In this document: one piece after another, positions 1-5,037 of the stretch
Numbering within the stretch: position 1 is the stretch's first letter
How the letters are laid out: each line of letters begins with the position of its first letter
Source: Acidobacteriota bacterium
GTDB lineage: Bacteria; Acidobacteriota; Terriglobia; Acidiferrales; UBA7541
Length of the DNA stretch: 11,659 nt
Reading direction: 5' to 3'
Assembly: GCA_003224515.1 (NCBI GenBank)
Contig: QHZC01000662.1
Location: 1 to 11,659 of the forward strand
Translations under genes and position numbers: made by a program
The notes under the pieces: generated by a model
What the model was told of the DNA's origin: nothing
Database searches by the model: none
The model's input: only the letters and a program-made list of their open reading frames with translations

Positions 1-1482
1 GGCCGAGAGCGACCCACTACTCAACGAAGGGGTCACGATGAAGTAGGCAATCCCTGAGCGCGTGGGGCCATTGGGGGTTTTGACTACCGTGTTTACACCA
101 CTCCATAGATTACCGTTTGCAAATACAACCTGGTTCATGCGGTCGTCATTGCTCGCAATCAAGCCCAGATGCTCCAACCTCAGTTTCCCGAAAAATCCTG
201 AGTTGAGCAGGTCCAACAGCGGTGTCGGTCCCGCCATCTGCTGTGCAAGCGGGGGCTGCCCGTAGACCTCGCTGTCAATCACATCCACCGCCAGCTGCAC
301 GTTCGGTGTCGCAGCAGTCAGTGAGCTGGTATTGGTGAGCGCCCAAACTGCGATCTGGTTGGTCAGTGTGCTCGCAAAGTCGAGGGAGCTCAGGAAATAT
401 TCAGTGCCACCCTGGGCGCTCTCCTCGGTGCCGCCCGGCGGTGCAGTTGCCGGCTGCACCGAGAAGAAAGGCAAGCCCGGCAGAAAACTCAGCCCGCTGA
501 AGTGGACCACCGTGGGCATCGTGCCCGCCGCCAGCGCGGTTTTCGACATGGCATACACTTGTGCCCCATTGAATCCCGCTTGAAACAGCGGAAATTCGTT
601 GGTGCTGATGTAGAAGCCATTGGCGTCGGCGCCGATCAGGGGTTGGTCCCCAAAGCAGGGACAGCCGGCATGGTCAGGGGTTCCCGTCACGTCGGTGGTA
701 TCGAGCCGGAAGACGTTGTACGTGCCGGTTGCATCCGGACTGCTGCTCGCGGCGATGAGGACCGCAGTGGTGCCGGTCAGATTGCCGGTGGAAGGATCAA
801 CATCCAAAATAACTTCGGTCACGAACCAGCGTTGCGTGTCGGTATCAAAGTAAGCCTTGGGATCGGAGACGAATGGTCCAAACACCGGAGGAGTGGCAGT
901 GGAAACTTCCGGCGCCAAACCAAAAAACTGATTCATCGGCGTCGGACCGCTCAACAGGTTTCCCAAAGGATCGTAGACCGCGATGGCACTGTTGACGGCT
1001 TCCACTACCTCGCCGTTGCCCACAGCAAGTGCTTGGTCCGGCGGTTCCAGGTCGAACTGCGTGCCCGCGTAAGCGCCCGTGCCCGCTGAAGCCTGGTCCA
1101 GATTCGTGATGCCCCTGAAGCCGGAGAATCCTGGATTGCTACTGGTCACGGCATTACCGCCAGGCCTGGGAACGTGATCGGACGGTACGCGCGCGGGGGC
1201 CGTTCCGTTGGCATTCTTGTTGAAGTTGCTATCCACCTCCAACGTTGCTCGGTATTTTCCCAAGGTCTTTGCTGCCTTGCCCCCTAAACCAATGCTGGAA
1301 GTACCGATATGGGTCAGATGCGTGGTCGTCTGGTCGGCATGAGCCGTGGTGACGGACGAATCGGTCGTGAACCTCGGAGTGCCGATGCTGTCTGTCTGCG
1401 AGTTTGACTGAGCGACTGAGCTCGCTGGAACGAACAAGATAAGAGTCAGCAAAGAGAGACACACCACCCAAGTTTTTCGCAA
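1..1482 (-). CDS. Secreted protein of unknown function, TTG start, partial at left edge
   Basis: An open frame of 494 codons runs without a stop from a TTG at 1482 to base 1, so the C-terminus is outside the window. The start is set by AAAGGAG (1490-1496) seven bases upstream and by the N-terminus: LRK, a hydrophobic stretch at residues 4-20, then SSVAQS, a typical Sec signal peptide with likely cleavage after VA. Residues 25-120 are rich in Ser, Thr, Gly and Asn. From about residue 140 the protein looks like a beta-rich extracellular fold, with FDLEPPDQALAVGNGEVVEAVN, DPKAYFDTDTQRWFVTEV (208-225) and a CPCFGDQPLIGADANGFYIS stretch (274-293) whose two cysteines could form a disulfide or bind metal. 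Repeated strand-like segments suggest a propeller-like repeat protein, but that is inference. I do not recognise a named family. It is probably periplasmic or surface-exposed. Confidence that it is a real gene is high; function is unknown. Confidence 0.85.
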   Translation of the reverse strand, partial: MRKTWVVCLSLLTLILFVPASSVAQSNSQTDSIGTPRFTTDSSVTTAHADQTTTHLTHIGTSSIGLGGKAAKTLGKYRATLEVDSNFNKNANGTAPARVPSDHVPRPGGNAVTSSNPGFSGFRGITNLDQASAGTGAYAGTQFDLEPPDQALAVGNGEVVEAVNSAIAVYDPLGNLLSGPTPMNQFFGLAPEVSTATPPVFGPFVSDPKAYFDTDTQRWFVTEVILDVDPSTGNLTGTTAVLIAASSSPDATGTYNVFRLDTTDVTGTPDHAGCPCFGDQPLIGADANGFYISTNEFPLFQAGFNGAQVYAMSKTALAAGTMPTVVHFSGLSFLPGLPFFSVQPATAPPGGTEESAQGGTEYFLSSLDFASTLTNQIAVWALTNTSSLTAATPNVQLAVDVIDSEVYGQPPLAQQMAGPTPLLDLLNSGFFGKLRLEHLGLIASNDDRMNQVVFANGNLWSGVNTVVKTPNGPTRSGIAYFIVTPSLSSGSLSA

Positions 1483-1489
1483 AGGGAGA

Positions 1490-1496
1490 CTCCTTT
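1490..1496 (-). promoter_or_regulatory. Ribosome binding site fixing the TTG start at 1482
   Basis: On the minus strand AAAGGAG lies seven bases before the TTG at 1482. No in-frame ATG occurs near the signal peptide, so this site decides the start. Confidence 0.75.
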
Positions 1497-1627
1497 CTCA
1501 ACCTGATTTGTTGAGCAGGGCGGGGATCGCTGCTCGGCCCCCGTGGAGACATCGCTCTCGACAGAACAGAGCGAAACCCGGAGCAAACGGCGGGATGGTA
1601 CATCCTCAGCGGTCAGCGCAGCAAGTG

Positions 1628-1783
1628 CTAATATCTGCTCGCGAGAGGGGTGGGTTGCCTGACTTCAAAGGGGAACTGCTGGCTTTGCTCAAAATCTGGC
1701 TTCTTTCCGTAGCCATACGCCAGCCCGGCGCCAAGCGTCATGATTCCAACAAAGAGCCTTAGTTTGTCAAGACGGCAAGGCAC
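1628..1783 (-). CDS. Candidate small membrane protein (37-51 aa)
   Basis: A short minus-strand frame is bounded upstream by an in-frame TAG and ends at TAG (1628-1630). It could start at GTG 1783 (51 aa) or ATG 1741 (37 aa). The product holds one plausible membrane segment, LFVGIMTLGAGLAYGYG, which starts before the ATG and therefore favours an upstream start. A polar tail follows, KKPDFEQSQQFPFEVRQPTP, ending in Tyr. Neither start has a good ribosome binding site: GGA lies close to the ATG and AAGG too far from either. The composition looks like protein rather than noise, but a frame of this length can occur by chance. It could be a small inner-membrane peptide or a remnant of a decayed gene. 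I do not recognise it. Confidence 0.25.
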   Translation of the reverse strand: MPCRLDKLRLFVGIMTLGAGLAYGYGKKPDFEQSQQFPFEVRQPTPLASRY

Positions 1784-1962
1784 GGACGGGAGGAACTACC
1801 TTAGCTATACTGGGGTTTGTGATGGCTAAAACCGCTTACCGCAAAGCCAAACTAAATTTTTGGAAACATTCACTTGCCCCTGTTTTAGAGGGCTTGGCAC
1901 GGGTAGCGGTTGATTTTCGGCCCAGCCAATTCTCTTTGACAAAGAGCTCAGGTCGGACACCG

Positions 1963-2334
1963 CTAATCCCTGGCGATCGGCAAGCCCGCTTCCAGCCAGC
2001 CCTTCCACCCGCCGTCCATCGATTCGACGTTGTTGTAGCCCATCTTTTGCAGGTTATCGGCCACCAGCGCGGAACGGAATCCTCCGCCGCAATACAGAAT
2101 GAGCTTCGTTTTCGTGTCCGGAACGCGCTGCTCGATGTCGCGCTCGATGATGCCCCGCCCCAAGTGGATGGCGCCGGGAAGATGTCCTTTGGCCCACTCG
2201 TTGTCCTCGCGAACATCCACGATTAGAAACTTTTCACCCGCGTCGCTACGGCGCTTCACGTCTGCGACATTGGTTTCTTTGATCTTCTTTTTTGCTTCGT
2301 TCACCAGTTTCAGAAATTGTGCCGCGTGGGCCAT
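1963..2334 (-). CDS. Single-domain rhodanese-like sulfurtransferase
   Basis: This 123-residue protein is one rhodanese domain, a type that moves sulfane sulfur through a cysteine persulfide. The domain begins near residue 20 (VADVKRRSDAGEKFLIVDVRE). It continues with WAKGHLPGAIHLGRG (47-61) and the active-site loop YCGGGFRSA with Cys82. The six-residue loop C-GGGF-R matches sulfur-type rhodaneses rather than the longer Cdc25 phosphatase loop. The ending GGWKGWLEAGLPI is typical. No signal peptide is visible, so it should be cytoplasmic. The start at 2334 is chosen because GAGGAG (2342-2347) lies seven bases upstream; an in-frame ATG at 2376 has no such site and would add 14 atypical residues. 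The cytochrome c gene lies 128 bases upstream in the same direction, but cotranscription is not shown. The physiological sulfur donor and acceptor cannot be told from sequence. Confidence 0.93.
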   Translation of the reverse strand: MAHAAQFLKLVNEAKKKIKETNVADVKRRSDAGEKFLIVDVREDNEWAKGHLPGAIHLGRGIIERDIEQRVPDTKTKLILYCGGGFRSALVADNLQKMGYNNVESMDGGWKGWLEAGLPIARD

Positions 2335-2366
2335 CGGAAGACTCCTCACAGGAATAATTCGAGGCC

Positions 2367-2372
2367 AGCATA
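2367..2372 (-). promoter_or_regulatory. Possible extended -10 for the rhodanese gene
   Basis: The minus strand reads TGTTATGCT, an extended -10 pattern (TGn followed by TATGCT), about 32 bases upstream of the ATG at 2334. No good -35 is found at 17-bp spacing. The transcript leader would be about 25 nt and would include the GAGGAG ribosome site. Confidence 0.3.
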
Positions 2373-2462
2373 ACATAGGCGAAGACGTCCCTCACCGCAC
2401 CCCGCGGCCGTTCTCGATCCAATCACCTTGGTTGAGAGGATTCGGACGCAAGCTGGTGGCAA

Positions 2463-2927
2463 CTAACTCGGCGGCGTCTCGGCCTTTGGCTTATCCCCGG
2501 CACCCTTTTTGGCGAACGAGCGCACCAGGTTCACGAAGTTCCAGCGTACTTTTTCCGCGGTTCGGTCGCCTTCGCCTGGCATCTTCCCCTTACCGTTGCT
2601 GACAATCCAGAAGAGCTCGCCGTCGGTCATCTTCTCGATGGAAGAAGCGTCGCGCCAGTCACGAAGTTCAAGCTTCATGTCCGCAGCGAGGTCTCCCTTA
2701 CCGTCGCCATTCTTGCCGTGACACATCGCGCAATTGTAGCCAAAAAGTTTGCGCGCTTCCGCCAATCCTTCCGGCGCCGGCGGGACAGGATTCTTCTTGG
2801 CGACGTCTTCCGGCGTCATTTTTGCCTCTGGGGATGCCGGCTTTTCCTGCGTGGAATTCGCCCCAGCGTATGCAATCTCGAAGCTCGCGACCAGAATCGC
2901 ACCCAGGACGAGGAGCGTCCTATGCAT
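2463..2927 (-). CDS. Exported monoheme c-type cytochrome
   Basis: The 154-residue product has a Sec signal peptide (MHRTLLVLGAILVASFEIAYAGA, cleavage near residues 20-22). A polar Pro/Lys/Glu-rich linker follows, then one class I cytochrome c domain. The heme attachment site is C66-A-M-C69-H70. Met116, in NGKGKMPGEG, is the likely sixth iron ligand. The C-terminal helix, RWNFVNLVRSFAKKGA, fits the usual fold. It should carry electrons in the periplasm; redox partners are unknown. The start is supported by AGGAGG (2933-2938) five bases upstream of the ATG. The last 15 residues are charged and Pro-rich. No oxidase or dehydrogenase gene adjoins it, so its pathway cannot be assigned from context. 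The family call is firm, the specific role open. Confidence 0.93.
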   Translation of the reverse strand: MHRTLLVLGAILVASFEIAYAGANSTQEKPASPEAKMTPEDVAKKNPVPPAPEGLAEARKLFGYNCAMCHGKNGDGKGDLAADMKLELRDWRDASSIEKMTDGELFWIVSNGKGKMPGEGDRTAEKVRWNFVNLVRSFAKKGAGDKPKAETPPS

Positions 2928-3027
2928 AGTTTCCTCCTGACAGGATGGGCCGGCCGAGTGAGCGCGTTCGGCTTGAGTTTGAGCGGATTCTACGCCCGCA
3001 TGCTCAGGAAGAAAAGGGTTAAGAATG

Positions 3028-3055
3028 AAAAAGGCGCGGCCCCATCCCCGCCCTG
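3028..3055 (-). terminator. Weak possible terminator after the protease gene
   Basis: Just past the stop at 3057 the minus strand is very G/C-rich. A GGCG...CGCC pairing with a 12-nt loop is followed by TTTTT. The stem is only about 4 bp, so this is a weak candidate. Confidence 0.25.
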
Positions 3056-3056
3056 C

Positions 3057-4085
3057 CTATGAATTATGTCGCGGCCGCGAATCCGAGACTAGTTTCGGCT
3101 GCGTCTTTGTTGTTGCGGGCATCGAGCATCGGCGCTCTGTCGGCGCATCGCCAAAACCCGCTCGGAAGGGGCTCGATCCACGTACCCGGGTGCGCAGGCC
3201 ATCGATCACCGGCGGAATCGGGTCGTGCGCCACGCCTCGAATCAGGAAAATCATCAGCGCCGCCTCGCCCGGCGCATCCGCGCTTGAGGTAATCCCGAAA
3301 CCTTGCACCCCGGGTTGCTTCATCCACTCGCCCACGTGCGCCGCATGAACGGCTCTCGCCTGCGCCACTTGCTCCGCGCTGAGACTGTTCACCGAAAATA
3401 TTTCTCCGCTGGGGGCCAGCCGCGCGCTTTGCGCTTCATCAAGCAGTCCTCGCGGTGCTTCTGACCCGCTCGGTACGATCCGCGTACGAATCCCCTCCAG
3501 CATGGCCGGCAACTTTGTCCGCGGTTGGCTCGGATCAACGACCAACAACACAGCAGGTTCCCCCGGATGATCCATGCTCGTGCCCACTCCGACCGCGTGA
3601 ACATAGGGATTGGCCAGTAGCTGGTTGGCGTGGAGGTCCCGCGCTGCCACTGCCGGGGAAAGCGATTGCGCTTCAAAGGCCAAGCCGGATTGCGCTGTCG
3701 TTGTCGAGGCGGAAAATCCCGGCAGGGTACAAGCAATCACCTGATGTATAGTAAGGCTTCCTACAAAAATCGGTTTGTTCCCCAGGGAATCGGCCATCGC
3801 GGTTAGAACATCCTGGACGGGGTTGCCCACGCTGTCGGTATCCGATCCGCCATAAAGCAGGGCCACGGGATCCGCCGAAGCTTGCGACACAATCAGCGAT
3901 CCGGAATCTCCTGGCGCCCCGAAAGTTCCTCCGGAAACCGAAATCTGATTTTGATAAGTGACGGTAAACATCGTTCCCGTCCCGCATCCAGTCTGGTATT
4001 GCACTCTTGTCGAAATCCCGATGGCCCCCACGGTTGAACACTTGAGGCCCGTGGTGCGCCCGCTTTTCGCCACGCTCAGGCCCAC
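3057..4085 (-). CDS. Trypsin-like serine protease, C-terminal part of a frameshifted gene
   Basis: This 342-codon frame opens at GTG 4085, overlaps the stop of the upstream frame, and continues the same protein one frame away. It starts with GLSVAKSGRTTGL, the strand before the active-site region in this family. It then carries FGAPGDSGSL with the catalytic Ser61. The His and Asp of the triad lie in the other frame (4076-4870). After the protease domain come two related modules, about residues 152-205 and 246-305. Each has a VxGxG/F core, an S-x-D-x-PGE-A-x-L segment and a G-[IL]-RTR-[IV] ending. No catalytic Ser domain could work alone from this fragment. GTG initiation here, with AGGGA about eight bases upstream, is possible but would split a catalytic domain. 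I treat it as the second half of one roughly 604-residue lipoprotein, broken by a 1-base deletion or an assembly error. Confidence 0.8.
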   Translation of the reverse strand: MGLSVAKSGRTTGLKCSTVGAIGISTRVQYQTGCGTGTMFTVTYQNQISVSGGTFGAPGDSGSLIVSQASADPVALLYGGSDTDSVGNPVQDVLTAMADSLGNKPIFVGSLTIHQVIACTLPGFSASTTTAQSGLAFEAQSLSPAVAARDLHANQLLANPYVHAVGVGTSMDHPGEPAVLLVVDPSQPRTKLPAMLEGIRTRIVPSGSEAPRGLLDEAQSARLAPSGEIFSVNSLSAEQVAQARAVHAAHVGEWMKQPGVQGFGITSSADAPGEAALMIFLIRGVAHDPIPPVIDGLRTRVRGSSPFRAGFGDAPTERRCSMPATTKTQPKLVSDSRPRHNS

Positions 4086-4870
4086 ATTCCCATTCCCTGG
4101 TGCGGCGGAGCGGGATCAGGCACATTCCCCGTCGCCGTGCTCCCCAGCGAAAAGATTGTCCCACTCGTATCCACGGCCCCCGGATTGATCAGTGCTATGG
4201 CTGCGTCGACATTTGTGCCCGACGTCTCGAGTCTTGCGAACTGCGACAAATGGCCTACCACCGAGACGCTGTTCGGGTTGCAATTGCTGTCGACCAGCCC
4301 TGGCTGGATGATGTTATCTCCCAGTGCGGCCGAATCGCTCCGCGCCAGCACGTGGTTGTTGCTCAGAATATAGAAAAGTCCGTTCCGCTGAACCAGGGAC
4401 CCCAGAGTCCCGCCGCAGCACGAGATGAGGCTCTGCTGCGTGCTCGAATCGTTGGCATTCCCTCCCGTCGTGCCCAGGATGATCGGCAAGTTCTGTGCCG
4501 CTTCGTTAGGAGTGCGCGCCTCTATGGTGACCGCGGCAGATGCAGACTTCGTGGTGTCCGACTGCAACAGCACCCTAACGGTCACTTTCGCAGGGCTCGG
4601 TACTTGTGCTGGCGCCGTGTACACGCCCGAAGCGCTGATTGTGCCGGTCGTGGCCGTGCCCCCCACGACGCTGTTTACCTCCCATTCGACAGCCGTATTC
4701 GTCGTTCCCGCGACGCTGTCCGTGAAAGGGGTCGATTGATTCACGGTCACAATTGTGGACGTAGGGTTGATCGTCACCGTGATTTGCTGCCCGCCGCCGC
4801 CGCCGCCGCCGCACGAAGCCAAAAACTCGGCCATGGTTAGGCCAAATGTGAGGAAGATCGCGCGACGCAT
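4076..4870 (-). CDS. Lipoprotein with Ig-like domain and trypsin-like protease N-terminal part (frameshifted)
   Basis: The frame begins at ATG 4870 (GAGG at 4877-4880, six bases upstream) and gives 264 residues before a TGA at 4076-4078. An in-frame ATG at 4882 has a poorer site. Residues 1-20 form a lipoprotein signal ending in the lipobox LASC, so Cys20 should be lipidated. Seven glycines follow. Residues 30-117 match a bacterial Ig-like domain (ITVTINPTSTIVTVNQ, then GTISASGVYTAPAQVPSPA). The protease domain then starts, with catalytic His173 in LSNNHVLA and Asp222 in NVDAAIAL. Translation stops at HQGMGMWA, before the catalytic Ser, which is found in the overlapping frame at 3057-4085. 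One added G in the ATGTGG at 4082-4087 would restore HQGMGMVGLSVAKSGRTTG, which fits the family. It is anchored outside the cytoplasm; the substrate is unknown. Confidence 0.82.
   Translation of the reverse strand: MRRAIFLTFGLTMAEFLASCGGGGGGGQQITVTINPTSTIVTVNQSTPFTDSVAGTTNTAVEWEVNSVVGGTATTGTISASGVYTAPAQVPSPAKVTVRVLLQSDTTKSASAAVTIEARTPNEAAQNLPIILGTTGGNANDSSTQQSLISCCGGTLGSLVQRNGLFYILSNNHVLARSDSAALGDNIIQPGLVDSNCNPNSVSVVGHLSQFARLETSGTNVDAAIALINPGAVDTSGTIFSLGSTATGNVPDPAPPHQGMGMWA
4791..4811. repeat. (CCG)7 trinucleotide repeat
   Basis: Seven perfect CCG units lie inside the protease lipoprotein gene and encode most of the Gly7 run after the lipobox cysteine. A change in unit number would only alter glycine count and not the frame. 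Confidence 0.9.
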
Positions 4871-4960
4871 CGGTGACCTCATTTTCCGAGCCGGAGTTTT
4901 TAAGCTAGCACGATTGATTTGCGCTGGGTGAGAGATTCCAATTCCTGTTTCGAAAGTTTG

Positions 4961-4994
4961 ACTGCCGCAACCTCAGCAAAGGATGCCCGGCAGT
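4961..4994. other. Inverted repeat downstream of polA
   Basis: ACTGCCG (4961-4967) and CGGCAGT (4988-4994) form a 7-bp stem, with extra short pairings in the 20-nt interior. It lies about 45 bases past the polA stop. On the polA strand it is not followed by a T-tract; on the plus strand it is followed by TTTT, but no plus-strand gene precedes it. It may help end or stabilise the polA transcript. Confidence 0.35.
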
Positions 4995-5037
4995 TTTCTC
5001 CGCGCAGCTGCGGCGCGGCCTGCTGTCTCGTTTCGCA

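Larger units (their letters stand above)
1483..1962. other. 480-base intergenic region
   Basis: This gap separates the rhodanese gene from the left-edge secreted-protein gene. It contains one candidate small ORF (1628-1783, listed separately). A 7-bp inverted repeat around one central base (ctctttg/caaagag, 1932-1946) lies 16 bases past the rhodanese stop, but it has no T-tract and its loop would be too tight for a good terminator. A perfect TTGACA on the minus strand (1765-1770) has no matching -10 at normal spacing. I see no tRNA-like fold or known riboswitch pattern. Confidence 0.6.

Noticed and set aside
502..1089. Plus-strand open frame of 195 codons
   Set aside because: It lies opposite the secreted-protein gene, which has a signal peptide, ribosome site and 494 open codons. 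The plus product is Arg-rich and unlike a real protein.
1765..1770. Perfect TTGACA on the minus strand
   Set aside because: No acceptable -10 at 16-18 bp downstream, and it lies inside the candidate small ORF.
1932..1946. Palindrome ctctttg-a-caaagag after the rhodanese gene
   Set aside because: Single-base centre, A/T-rich stem and no T-tract; not a convincing terminator, and no regulator is known to bind it.
1819..2226. Plus-strand frame starting GTG-ATG, with TATACT just upstream
   Set aside because: The start region looked tempting, but there is no -35 at normal spacing and most of the frame is antisense to the rhodanese gene.
4100..4840. Plus-strand open frame of 246 codons
   Set aside because: Antisense to the protease lipoprotein; the translation is Arg/Ala-rich without motifs.
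4961..4994. Repeat-like element considered as a mobile-element end
   Set aside because: Single copy in the window, no target duplication and no transposase nearby.
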